64,000 nucleotides of DNA. It comes from Acidobacteriota bacterium (lineage in GTDB: Bacteria; Acidobacteriota; Thermoanaerobaculia; Multivoradales; J023). The notes beneath the pieces were generated by a model. It was not told the DNA's origin. It worked only from the letters and a program-made list of their open reading frames with translations, and searched no databases. The stretch covers positions 124,001-188,000 of the forward strand of contig JAJCXR010000045.1 of NCBI GenBank assembly GCA_029263315.1. The letters are read 5' to 3'. The translations under genes and the position numbers were made by a program. Position 1 is the first letter of the stretch. Every line of letters begins with the position of its first letter. Positions 8,172 through 15,881 of this stretch are shown here, piece after piece.

Positions 8172-9470
8172 ATGTGTGAAAAGAAAGATGATCCAGGATG
8201 CCGCGAGTATCACCACATCAGCCGTCGTGGCTTTCTCGGCTGGGGCGGCGGCATGCTCACCGCCATGGCGGTGCCGACCTGGTTACCCAAGGTGGTGATG
8301 GCCTCGTCGGAAAACAGCTCGCGGGACGTCATCGTCTCCCTCTTCCTGCGCGGCGGTGCCGACGGTCTCACCCTCTGCGTGCCCCACGGCGACGATGCTT
8401 ACTACGATTTGCGACCCACTCTGGCGGTACCCCGTCCCGACGGCGGGCAAGCCCTACGGGCCGTCGACCTGGACGGCTTCTTCGGCCTGCCGCCGGCCAT
8501 GGCGCCGCTAGCGCCGGTCTTTGCCAATGGCGATTTGGCCTTGGTGCACGCCGTCGGCATGCCGCAGACGAGCCGTTCCCACTTCGATGCCATGCATGTC
8601 ATGGAAATCGGTCAGCTGAACCCCGGCACCCTGGCCAGCGGCTGGTTGGGGCGCCACTTGCAGACGACGGCTCCCACCCAGAACGAAGGGCTGCTGCGGG
8701 CGGTGGGCATCGGCTTCGGTTTGCCCCGGACCCTGGCCGGGGCGCCGCAATCCCTGCCCATCGACGACTTCGCCAACTTCGATTTGAAGGGCGATGCCGC
8801 CACCCTGGGGCAACGTCGAGCCGCCATGGAGGCCATGTATGCGGAGGTGCCGGGCATCCTCGGCGAGTCGGCGCGCAATACGTTTCGCACCGTCGACCTG
8901 CTCAAGCAAATCGATTTCGCCAACTACCAGCCGGCCGGCGGCGCCGTCTACCCGGCGGGGGAGCTCGGCGAGTCCCTGCGTTCCACGGCGGCTTTGATCA
9001 AGGCCCAGCTCGGGGTCGAAGCGGTGAGTATCGATGTCGGGGGCTGGGATACCCACGAATTTCAGGGGCCCCTGGACGGGGACATGGCCACCCTCATGGA
9101 TCAATTGGCGCAAGGGCTGGCTGCCTTCCACCAAGATCTCGATGGCTCGAGCTGCGACGACTATGTGCTCGTCGCCATGTCGGAGTTCGGCCGCAATGCC
9201 TTCGAGAACGGTAGCCGGGGTACCGACCACGGCCACGGTGGGGTCATGATGGTGCTGGGCGACCACATCGCCGGTGGCCGGGTGATTCACCAATGGCCCG
9301 GCCTGGGGCCGGATCAGCTCTACGAGCAGCAGGATCTGGCCATCACCATCGACTATCGCGACATCCTCAGCGAGATCCTCAGTCAGCGGCTCGACAATCC
9401 GGACATCGACGGGGTCTTCGGCGATCCAACCTATCTTCCGGTGGATCGCGGAGTTGTGCAGTCGGGTTGA
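8172..9470 (+). CDS. DUF1501 family protein, Tat-exported
   Basis: 432 residues; AAGGAG lies about 9 nt before the ATG. A twin-arginine signal is visible (SRRGFLGWGGG, residues 17-27, then a hydrophobic stretch and AxA-like cleavage region near VVMASS), so the protein is probably exported folded. The body contains FLRGGADGLTLCVPHGDDAYYDLRP, SRSHFDAMHVMEIG, DVGGWDTHEFQG and MSEFGRNAFENGSRGTDHGHGG, hallmarks of DUF1501, which is related to the alkaline-phosphatase/sulfatase fold. It forms the usual pair with the DUF1800 gene 86 bp upstream. The substrate is unknown. Confidence 0.92.
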   Translation: MCEKKDDPGCREYHHISRRGFLGWGGGMLTAMAVPTWLPKVVMASSENSSRDVIVSLFLRGGADGLTLCVPHGDDAYYDLRPTLAVPRPDGGQALRAVDLDGFFGLPPAMAPLAPVFANGDLALVHAVGMPQTSRSHFDAMHVMEIGQLNPGTLASGWLGRHLQTTAPTQNEGLLRAVGIGFGLPRTLAGAPQSLPIDDFANFDLKGDAATLGQRRAAMEAMYAEVPGILGESARNTFRTVDLLKQIDFANYQPAGGAVYPAGELGESLRSTAALIKAQLGVEAVSIDVGGWDTHEFQGPLDGDMATLMDQLAQGLAAFHQDLDGSSCDDYVLVAMSEFGRNAFENGSRGTDHGHGGVMMVLGDHIAGGRVIHQWPGLGPDQLYEQQDLAITIDYRDILSEILSQRLDNPDIDGVFGDPTYLPVDRGVVQSG

Positions 9471-9489
9471 GGTGTCCCTTGCTTCGGGA

Positions 9490-9508
9490 CCGTCCGGCCG
9501 ACGGACGG
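9490..9508 (+). terminator. Perfect hairpin after the DUF1501 gene, possible terminator
   Basis: CCGTCCG (9490-9496) and CGGACGG (9502-9508) form a perfect 7-bp stem with a 5-nt loop, 20 nt after the DUF1501 stop. No T-tract follows, so intrinsic termination is uncertain; it may protect the 3' end or act with Rho. Confidence 0.4.
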
Positions 9509-9621
9509 AAGCAGTGAGCTCGGTGCACTAAGCCGTGCAGATCCTACAAGGCTGAGGAGCTTCTTACAGACTTTCCCCGTCCTCACCGTGCATCTGGCGC
9601 CCATTCGGCGCTTTTTCCAAG

Positions 9622-9638
9622 CTGGCACACGCCTTGCA
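9622..9638 (+). promoter_or_regulatory. Sigma-54 (RpoN) promoter upstream of csbD-like gene
   Basis: CTGGCACACGCCTTGCA matches the sigma-54 consensus TGGCACR-N4-TTGCW at every specified base, with the required spacing between GG (9624-9625) and GC (9636-9637). Transcription would begin about 12 nt after the GC, giving a leader of about 100 nt before the CsbD start. An enhancer-binding activator would be needed; its gene is not in the window. Confidence 0.75.
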
Positions 9639-9750
9639 TTTTCATTTGGGCGAGGAGCGAGGCGGTCGATGACCCCCCCCGCCAATCTCATGAAGCGATC
9701 GATCTGATAAGTCGATGCAAGACTACGAATCAGCCCAATAGGAGTACAAC

Positions 9751-9975
9751 ATGACGAATCAAGCAGCAATGAACGAGCCTTGGATCAAGGGTAAGTGGAA
9801 CGAGTTCAAAGGCAATGTGAAAGAGGAGTGGGGCAAGCTGACCGACGACGACCTGGACCGTGCAGAGGGCAAACGCGATCAATTGGTCGGCGCCATTCAA
9901 CAGCGCTACGGCCTTGCTAAGGAAAAGGCCGAAGATCAAGTGAAGGCGTGGGAGCGGCGCCATGGTCTCAGTTGA
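9751..9975 (+). CDS. CsbD family stress-response protein
   Basis: 74 residues, the usual CsbD length. The sequence follows the family pattern: WIKGKWNEFKGNVKEEWGKLTDDDLDRAEGKRDQLVGAIQQRYGLAKEKAEDQVKAWE shows the KGKWxExKGxxKxxWGKLTDDDL signature and the GxxQxxYG...AxxQV tail. CsbD-like proteins are small, highly charged, largely helical and induced under general stress; their biochemical role is unknown. A GGAG lies 8 nt before the ATG. It sits about 110 bp downstream of a near-perfect sigma-54 promoter and is followed 64 bp later by the DUF2188 gene, probably in the same transcript. Confidence 0.9.
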   Translation: MTNQAAMNEPWIKGKWNEFKGNVKEEWGKLTDDDLDRAEGKRDQLVGAIQQRYGLAKEKAEDQVKAWERRHGLS

Positions 9976-10039
9976 GCCGCGACGTCTTCCGACCACAACC
10001 CATCACCCACTGAACGCATCTGCAATGAAAGGACGCACC

Positions 10040-10432
10040 ATGTCGATCGAATCCCCCAATCTACTCGAAAAAGTCTCCGACAAGATTCCCACCTTGAGCA
10101 CCGGCCAGAAGGCTGCCGCAGCCGGTCTCGGAGCCGTCGTTGCGGCCGCCGCCGGTATTGCCGTCCGCCAAGCTCGCAAGGGGTCTGCCGCGGGTAGCGA
10201 GGCTGCAGGTAGCGCCGTCGCCATCGAGCGGACCTACCATCTCAAGCCGGACGCCGATGCCTGGGAGCTGACCCTCGAGGGCGACAGCGGCTCTCTCGGC
10301 AGCTACGCCACCAAAGAAGAAGGGCTCGAAGTTGCCCGTGCGATGGCCAACGAGAATCAACCCAGTGAGTTGGTCATCCATCTGGCGGACGGAAGCGAGC
10401 AGAAGCGTCACCGCTACGGGGTCGACGTCTGA
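10040..10432 (+). CDS. DUF2188 domain protein with N-terminal hydrophobic segment
   Basis: 130 residues from the ATG at 10040, chosen because AAAGGA lies 6 nt upstream; the frame stays open further upstream to 9962, overlapping csbD. An Ala/Gly-rich hydrophobic stretch (AAAAGLGAVVAAAAGIAV, about 22-41) may anchor it in the inner membrane. Residues ~66-128 (HLKPDADAWELTLEGD...YATKEEGLEVARAMANEN...ELVIHLADGS) match DUF2188, a small alpha/beta domain of unknown function often found with stress proteins. Its position behind csbD suggests shared induction. Confidence 0.75.
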   Translation: MSIESPNLLEKVSDKIPTLSTGQKAAAAGLGAVVAAAAGIAVRQARKGSAAGSEAAGSAVAIERTYHLKPDADAWELTLEGDSGSLGSYATKEEGLEVARAMANENQPSELVIHLADGSEQKRHRYGVDV

Positions 10433-10441
10433 TCGCCCGGA

Positions 10442-10456
10442 CTGGGCGGCGCCCAG
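10442..10456 (+). other. Short GC hairpin in the leader of the barrel protein
   Basis: CTGGGC (10442-10447), loop GGC, GCCCAG (10451-10456). It lies 10 nt after the DUF2188 stop and lacks a T-tract. A second imperfect hairpin (GATCCC-TT-GGGGATT, about 10493-10507) follows. Together they could be an mRNA processing or stability element between the DUF2188 and outer-membrane genes. Confidence 0.35.
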
Positions 10457-10559
10457 CCCCCGATACGCGACCTTCGGATCGCTCAGTCCGAGATCCCTTG
10501 GGGATTCGTCCAGTCGACGATCCCCGAAGACCAATCCATTCAACATTAGTCAACACACC

Positions 10560-11174
10560 ATGGAGACCATCAAAGACACCATGTCAAAAAACATGTTAAG
10601 AAAGATTTCTTTTATCTCCCTGATCGCTGGCAGCCTGATGGCAACTTCCGCATCGGCTGCCTCCTTCAGCCTGTTTGGGACCTACTGGGATACGGATCGC
10701 CTTGGCGAAGCCTTCGGTGGTGGCCTTGCGGTCGGTATTCCGTTGGGTGAGGTGGTCGAGCTCGATCTCCGCGCCAGCTACCTCGAAGAGCTCAATGACG
10801 ATCCTTTCGACGCGATTTTCGACGACGACGACGTTTTCCAAGAATTCACCGTCGAGATGGTGCCACTCGATGTAGGGCTTCGTTTCAACCTTCAGCGTCG
10901 CGGTTCGGTCAATCCCTACCTTGGTGCCGGCGGCACCTACTACCTCCTCGATACCAACACCGGTAACGATATCGACGACGAGGTCGGCTACTACGGCATG
11001 ATCGGGGCTCGTTTCGGCGACGCCCAAGGCGCCGGCTTCTTCACCGAGATTCTCTATCGGAAGGTCGAAGCCACGGTGGTCAATAACGACTTGGACGACT
11101 TCGATGTCGACGAGTCGGTCAGCTTGGACCTCGACGGTTTCAGCGCCATCGCCGGATTTCGCTGGAGCTGGTAG
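10560..11174 (+). CDS. Outer-membrane beta-barrel protein
   Basis: 204 residues if the ATG at 10560 is used; ATG at 10581 (MSKNMLRKIS) would give a more typical signal peptide and is equally possible, as neither has a clear ribosome binding site. A signal peptide ending in ATSASA-ASF is evident. The mature part has alternating hydrophobic strands, an OmpW/opacity-like layout (LAVGIPLGEVVELDLRASY; LGAGGTYYLL; GARFGDAQGAGFFTEILYR; AIAGFRWSW) and a C-terminal aromatic residue (Trp), the signal for barrel insertion. About eight strands would fit the length. The loops are very acidic (NDDPFDAIFDDDD). A strong terminator follows. Confidence 0.8.
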   Translation: METIKDTMSKNMLRKISFISLIAGSLMATSASAASFSLFGTYWDTDRLGEAFGGGLAVGIPLGEVVELDLRASYLEELNDDPFDAIFDDDDVFQEFTVEMVPLDVGLRFNLQRRGSVNPYLGAGGTYYLLDTNTGNDIDDEVGYYGMIGARFGDAQGAGFFTEILYRKVEATVVNNDLDDFDVDESVSLDLDGFSAIAGFRWSW

Positions 11175-11255
11175 AGCCCACAGACGGCTGATTCGGTCAT
11201 TTCCGTCATCAGCCAGCCGATCATCGGCCCGCAGGGATCGTATCTCTGTCAGGAC

Positions 11256-11287
11256 GCCCCAAACTCTCGATGAGGGTTTGGGGCTTT
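11256..11287 (+). terminator. Intrinsic terminator after the barrel gene
   Basis: GCCCCAAAC (11256-11264) pairs perfectly with GTTTGGGGC (11276-11284), followed by TTTGCT. It lies between two convergent genes and could stop both. Confidence 0.75.
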
Positions 11288-11329
11288 GCTATATGTGCGC
11301 GGTATGTCGCGGCGTGATCGGCGCAGGCA

Positions 11330-11701
11330 TTACTTGAAGCAGGTGATGGGCTTCACCGGCACGCCATCGTCCGAGAAGTAGGTCCTGTTGGCCAACCACT
11401 TGACATCGGCCGTGCCGGAGCCATCCCAAGCCTTGAGCATCATCGACATCTGAATCGCCGCGCCGGGGCGGGTACCCCCGGCGACAAAGCGGATTTCGCC
11501 GTCGTCCGTCTCGTCGTAGTGCCCCCGCATCTCGAGAGCGATATCGTTGAGTGGGTTCACCGCCTGGGTGATGCGACCGCTACCGGCAATCGTTTTGTCA
11601 GTGGTATTGACCAGCCAATGCACCGCCAGGTTGGCGCCGCTGAGCAACTGGCGAGAGACGCTGAAGCAGGCGGGAAAAAGAGTATTCTGGGTTGCGGGCA
11701 T
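11330..11701 (-). CDS. DUF1842-like small protein
   Basis: 123 residues, starting at an ATG preceded by GGGAG. The segment LAVHWLVNTTDKTIAGSGRITQAVNPLNDIALEMRGHY resembles the SGxGxITQAxNPPL core I recall from DUF1842, a small bacterial family without known function. No signal peptide or membrane segment is obvious. It is convergent with the outer-membrane protein gene across a strong terminator. The family assignment is from memory of a short core motif and is therefore tentative. Confidence 0.6.
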   Translation of the reverse strand: MPATQNTLFPACFSVSRQLLSGANLAVHWLVNTTDKTIAGSGRITQAVNPLNDIALEMRGHYDETDDGEIRFVAGGTRPGAAIQMSMMLKAWDGSGTADVKWLANRTYFSDDGVPVKPITCFK

Positions 11702-11958
11702 GAGATGTCTCCCTAAAGCTGTGGGCCGAATAACTTTGGGCCGAGTTAGGAATGTCTATTCCGTAGATAGCTGGCCACCTCCATCGGCGACCTTTGCCTT
11801 CTTAGTGGGAAAAACGGAGGAACTATCTCAAGCCAAGGTGAAAAAAGTGAAAGAAAGTTTCCGTGGCTCCGCCCCGCGCCGGATTCGATGAGCGCCGAAT
11901 GGAGCCGATAAGCAGTCGATAGGGAGACGAATGGACCGCAGCCCATCCGTATGGGTCG

Positions 11959-12339
11959 TCAGATCGCCGCTTCGTAGAGCGCGATCAAACCGACGACCAA
12001 GAATATGATCCAGGAGTAGTGGCGTCCTCGGGACGCGATGACGGAGATCACCCCGCACAGCAAGAACGTCGCGGCCACGACCCAAGCGGCGCTGACGTTG
12101 GATAGGCTGCCATGGGCCATGAGAGCTACGATGGCCGCGAAGCCGAACCAGGCGATGGTGGTGATGTGCCAGGCAAAGCGCAGCAGTGGAACCATCATCT
12201 CTTGGCCACCCAGCACCAGGCGAGGGAGGTTGTCCAACCGGGCTAGGCGGCGCAGGACGAAGCGTTCGCCGAGCACCGAATGGATGATACCGATGCTGAC
12301 CAGGAGAAACGCTGCGACGTAGAGCAAGACCATGACCAT
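11959..12339 (-). CDS. Small integral membrane protein
   Basis: 126 residues with four predicted transmembrane helices (about 3-22, 50-75, 82-100, 105-122). GAGGT lies just upstream of the ATG. The N-terminal portion (YVAAFLLVSIGIIHSVLGERFVLRRL) and WHITTIAWFGFAAI resemble conserved hypothetical membrane proteins of Proteobacteria and Actinobacteria; function is unknown. It lies downstream of the MutS-like gene on the same strand with a 36-bp gap and may be co-transcribed. Confidence 0.7.
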   Translation of the reverse strand: MVMVLLYVAAFLLVSIGIIHSVLGERFVLRRLARLDNLPRLVLGGQEMMVPLLRFAWHITTIAWFGFAAIVALMAHGSLSNVSAAWVVAATFLLCGVISVIASRGRHYSWIIFLVVGLIALYEAAI

Positions 12340-12375
12340 TACCTCATACGAAATGTTATTGACTCGGAGGCCAGC

Positions 12376-14010
12376 TCACCCATCCAACGGCCGACCACCA
12401 TTGGACTCGATGAGCGCCGACAATTGCTCGAAATTGACCCCCAAGCGCTCGGCGGTGGCGGCGGCGAGGGAGGTCTCGGCGACCCCGGGGACAAATTGGT
12501 AGGTGGATTGTAGATCGGCGTTGGACTCGACGCGCAGGAATTCGAGGTTGGGCACCGGCGGTTGTTGCTGCAGCTGTTGGGCGTAGTCGAGGAAGTGGGT
12601 GCTGATGAAGGTGACGGTGTCGAGGCGGTCGAGGAGCTGCAGCACCATGGAGAAGATCTCGGTGCCCTCGGTGGGGTTGGTGCCGGAGCACAGCTCGTCG
12701 AGGATGACCATGGAAGGGGAGCCCATGGTTTCGAAAAGACTGCGGATGCGCATCAGCTCGCGGCCGAGGCGGCCTTCCGCTTGGCTGGCGGTTTCGTTTT
12801 CCACCAGGGAGACGAAGAGCCCTCGGATCAACGTCAGGTTGGCGCTGGCGGCGGGCACGTAGAGCCCCGACTGACCCAACAGCTGGCTCAGCCCCAAGGT
12901 CTGGAGGAGGCGGGTTTTGCCGCCGGAGTTGGGGCCGGTGATGATGGTAATGGAGGAGCGTTTTTCGCAGCTGACCGAGCAGGGGATGGGGCGTTGACGC
13001 GAGCCCAGGAGCAGCGGGTTGAAGACCTCCTGCAACTGGTAGCCCCGTCGGTCGTCGAAGGTGGGGAGGCTGGCGTGTAACCCCTGGGCCTCCACTTGAC
13101 GGCGAAACGACAGGCCCGCCAGGTAAAACTCCAACTGGCCGATGAGCTGCACCAGGGGGATCAAGGACGGAGCGATCTTCAGGTAGACCTCTTGCAACAG
13201 GCGATTGACGATTTCCCGGTTGCCCAGCCGATAGCCGTTGACGAAGAAGAGCTTGGCCCGCCACAGCAGTCGGCCCAGGGGGGAGCGGTAGAAGCGATTC
13301 TGGGTCGCCTCCCGCTGCTCCAGGATCTCGAGGTGCTTGACCTCGCCGTCGCCGCCGATGCCCAGGCGGACGTCGAGGGTGGCCAAACGGCTGTGGTAAC
13401 CGAGGAGGTCCGTCAACAGGCCGTACTGCTCCGAGGCCTGGATCTCCCGGCCCACTTCTGCCAAGCGCCTCAACCCGGAGTCGCAGTCGGCGAAACCGTC
13501 CACCATGCCATCGATGATCCACTTGGCCTGCTTGAAGATGTCCAGGCGATAGGAGGCCGCATCCAGCTTGGCGGCGTGATCCGGTGCCTTGAACATGGAC
13601 AGCAATTGGCTGAGCTCTTGGTAGAGGTGCAGGGCTTTGTCTTCCAGGGCAGGCGAGCCCTCCAACTCGCGCAGAATGTCTTGGCGAAAGGTGATGGCGT
13701 CGATTTGTGTGGGCGGGTCCGAGAGCACATGGAAGAGGAATGCTTGATTGACCGGGAATCGGGCGCCGTTGTGGGCGATGGTGAAGGCTTGTTGGATGAG
13801 ATCGCGGACGAACAGATCCTCGGCGAAGAGATCGAGCTGCCAGCCGTGGCCGATGGCTTCGAATATACCCAGCTGGCGATCCAGGCCCTTGGCCGCTTCC
13901 TTGCCCATGAAGGCCAGCTCGAGCAGGGCGCTGACCGCCTTTTCGTCGACGGTCAAGTACGGTTCGAGATTGAGAATGTCGGGTATGGTGACCATCTTGG
14001 GCTCCGCCAT
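12376..14010 (-). CDS. MutS-like ATPase lacking the mismatch-recognition domain
   Basis: 544 residues from the ATG at 14010; the frame continues to a TTG at 14091 but the ATG gives a natural N-terminus (MAEPKMVTIPDILNLEPY). Residues ~1-330 are helical and resemble the MutS lever/clamp region; the C-terminal ~200 residues are the MutS ABC-type ATPase with Walker A GPNSGGKT, the signature stretch, Walker B MVILDELCSGTNPTEG and the switch histidine in FISTHFLDYA. The N-terminal mismatch-binding domain with its Phe-X-Glu motif is absent, as in MutS2/MutS-related branches, and no Smr nuclease domain is present. It may act on other DNA structures or in recombination. The exact subfamily is not clear. 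Confidence 0.8.
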   Translation of the reverse strand: MAEPKMVTIPDILNLEPYLTVDEKAVSALLELAFMGKEAAKGLDRQLGIFEAIGHGWQLDLFAEDLFVRDLIQQAFTIAHNGARFPVNQAFLFHVLSDPPTQIDAITFRQDILRELEGSPALEDKALHLYQELSQLLSMFKAPDHAAKLDAASYRLDIFKQAKWIIDGMVDGFADCDSGLRRLAEVGREIQASEQYGLLTDLLGYHSRLATLDVRLGIGGDGEVKHLEILEQREATQNRFYRSPLGRLLWRAKLFFVNGYRLGNREIVNRLLQEVYLKIAPSLIPLVQLIGQLEFYLAGLSFRRQVEAQGLHASLPTFDDRRGYQLQEVFNPLLLGSRQRPIPCSVSCEKRSSITIITGPNSGGKTRLLQTLGLSQLLGQSGLYVPAASANLTLIRGLFVSLVENETASQAEGRLGRELMRIRSLFETMGSPSMVILDELCSGTNPTEGTEIFSMVLQLLDRLDTVTFISTHFLDYAQQLQQQPPVPNLEFLRVESNADLQSTYQFVPGVAETSLAAATAERLGVNFEQLSALIESNGGRPLDG

Positions 14011-14107
14011 GGTTTCAATGGTTTCAGTGCAAGGAAGGGTGGCATCGAAGGGCCGGGCTCGAGCCCCCACTTTGGACTCGACGACCGGCAAAAACGTTCC
14101 AAGGGAT

Positions 14108-14461
14108 CTACTTCATCAGCCAACAATCCAAACCGTCGAGAAACATGTGGATCAACAGGCCAACACCCCACCAGCGCCACTTGGGTATCAAGCTGAGGAG
14201 GCCGTAGACGGCGATGGCGGGCCAGGTGTGGAGGGGATGGTGGCCCAGGCTGCAGCGACCGGGATCGAAGATCGGGTCGGCCACCAGGTGATCCAGGTCG
14301 ACGGCCATGGTGGCGATGAGGAGGAGCCACAGGCCAGCGACCTGCTTCCAAAAGTCCTTCCTGCAGGCATCGGATGACCGGCGTCGTCGCCACAGGATAG
14401 CCCCCAGGGCTACCAGGGCGGGGACCAGGAAATGAAGCAGCATGTGAAGGGTGAAACGCAT
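14108..14461 (-). CDS. DUF6122 family membrane protein
   Basis: 117 residues from the ATG at 14461. The opening RFTLHMLLHFLVPALVALGAILW, the central MAVDLDHLVADPIFDPGRCSLGHHPLHTW and the end GVGLLIHMFLDGLDCWLM match the pattern of DUF6122, a short membrane protein family with conserved Asp and His residues (DLDHL, HPLHT, HMxxD) that may bind metal, akin to YdjM-like metal-dependent hydrolases. Three to four transmembrane helices are expected. It lies 97 bp upstream of the MutS-like gene on the same strand. Function is unknown. Confidence 0.72.
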   Translation of the reverse strand: MRFTLHMLLHFLVPALVALGAILWRRRRSSDACRKDFWKQVAGLWLLLIATMAVDLDHLVADPIFDPGRCSLGHHPLHTWPAIAVYGLLSLIPKWRWWGVGLLIHMFLDGLDCWLMK

Positions 14462-14688
14462 GGTACTCGAGGGCGGCACGGCCGTGCACGCTGTCGAAGA
14501 TAAAGAACACCGCCAGCTTGGCGACGGCAAGTCGTCAGAAGGTACCGTTTGACTCGAGCTTCCGCAAGCCCGGCGATCTCGGCCCCAAGGGACGTTACAA
14601 TACCGCCAGGATTGCTCAGGGCTCCGAGACTGGCCAGATCTCGAAAAAGATTTGTCGAAAAAGATTTGAAATTGCAGGAGAGCATGGG

Positions 14689-15705
14689 TTGAAACCACCA
14701 TCCCAATCCGTTCCCAAGCGCCGCCGCCTATCCTTTGACGATGTGGTCGCGGGAGTCCTGGCCGGCGATCGGGCCGTCCTGGGGCAGGCCATCACCTTGA
14801 TCGAGAGCCAGCGCCCGGCCCATCGACAGCAGGCTCAGGAGGTGCTGCAGCGCTTGCTACCCGACACCGGCCAGGCCCATCGCATCGGTATCACCGGTGT
14901 GCCGGGGGTCGGCAAGAGCACCTTCCTGGAAAATCTGGGCATGCGTCTGGTGGACGCCGGCCGCCAGGTGGCGGTGTTGGCCGTCGACCCCTCCAGCTCC
15001 TTGAGCGGTGGCAGCATCATGGGGGACAAGACCCGCATGGAACGGCTGGCCAACCATCCCAAAGCGTTCATTCGGCCGTCCCCGAGCAGCGGTTCCCTGG
15101 GTGGCGTCGCCCGCAAGACCCGCGAAACGATGCTGCTTTGTGAGGCGGCGGGATTCGACGTGGTCTTCGTCGAGACGGTGGGGGTGGGGCAGTCGGAGGC
15201 TATGGTGGCGGAGATGGTGGACACCGTCCTGCTGCTCCTGCTGCCCGGCGGCGGCGACGAGCTGCAAGGCATCAAGCGGGGATTGCTCGAGCTGGTGGAC
15301 TTGATCGCCATCAACAAGGCGGACGGTGCCTCGTTGGCGGCGGCCCGCAAGACCCGCAGCCACTACTTGGCGGCGCTCAAATACGTGCGCTCGGGGCACG
15401 CCCAGGGAGCACCCCCGGTGCACTTGATCAGCGGTCTCGAAGGCACTGGACTCGAAAAGCTATGGCAGGGGATCGAGACCCTCCACCAAGGGGCCGCCGC
15501 CGATGGTAGCTTGAAGCGTCGTCGCCAGGAGCAACAGCGGCACTGGATGTGGTCGCTGGTGGAGGAGGAGCTGCTGATGTCGTTTCGCTGCGACCCCGCC
15601 GTGGCGTCCAATCTGGCGGCCTTGGAGGCGCAGGTGGTGGCCGGCACCCTGCCCCCCACCGCCGCCGCCCTCGAGCTGCTGCGCCTGCACCGTCGAGGCG
15701 ATTGA
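14689..15705 (+). CDS. meaB: MeaB/ArgK-type GTPase (methylmalonyl-CoA mutase chaperone)
   Basis: 338 residues from a TTG at 14689, chosen because GCAGGAG lies 8 nt upstream; the ATG at 14683 is out of frame. The SIMIBI-class GTPase signatures are present: P-loop GVPGVGKST (about residue 70), LAVDPSSSLSGGSIMGDKTRM, the ETVGVGQSE switch segment and NKAD. MeaB loads and protects adenosylcobalamin-dependent mutases such as methylmalonyl-CoA mutase. No mutase gene is in the window, so its partner must be elsewhere. The gene diverges from the DUF6122 gene. Its length matches the family. Confidence 0.92.
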   Translation: MKPPSQSVPKRRRLSFDDVVAGVLAGDRAVLGQAITLIESQRPAHRQQAQEVLQRLLPDTGQAHRIGITGVPGVGKSTFLENLGMRLVDAGRQVAVLAVDPSSSLSGGSIMGDKTRMERLANHPKAFIRPSPSSGSLGGVARKTRETMLLCEAAGFDVVFVETVGVGQSEAMVAEMVDTVLLLLLPGGGDELQGIKRGLLELVDLIAINKADGASLAAARKTRSHYLAALKYVRSGHAQGAPPVHLISGLEGTGLEKLWQGIETLHQGAAADGSLKRRRQEQQRHWMWSLVEEELLMSFRCDPAVASNLAALEAQVVAGTLPPTAAALELLRLHRRGD

Positions 15706-15771
15706 CGGGACCCCACACGGTATGGAGTCGCCAGCACCGCGTGTTCTGTTCGCCCGCCGACGGAGGGTTGA

Positions 15772-15800
15772 TTGTGCTCGTCGCCCTCCTGACTTAGAAT
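15772..15800 (+). promoter_or_regulatory. Sigma-70-type promoter of the FAD-linked dehydrogenase gene
   Basis: TTGTGC (15772-15777), 17-bp spacer, TAGAAT (15795-15800). The expected start point falls inside the adjacent palindrome. Confidence 0.5.
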
Positions 15801-15802
15801 CC

Positions 15803-15819
15803 GAGTCATTATTAGACTC
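15803..15819. promoter_or_regulatory. Candidate operator palindrome at the transcription start
   Basis: GAGTC-N7-GACTC, AT-rich in the centre, directly after the -10 box. A related direct repeat (TCCGAGTCATTA at 15800-15811 and TCCGAGACATTA at 15818-15829) extends the site. Placement over the start suggests a repressor site, possibly for a substrate-responsive regulator of the dehydrogenase; the regulator is not identified. Confidence 0.4.
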
Positions 15820-15881
15820 CGAGACATTAGATTAGTGACCAGGCATCATCACTGAGCATCCAACACCCTCGAGGACTCTCC

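Noticed and set aside
13096..14196. Plus-strand open frame of about 360 codons opposite the MutS-like gene
   Set aside because: Antisense to the ATPase with intact Walker motifs; no start signal or recognised domain.
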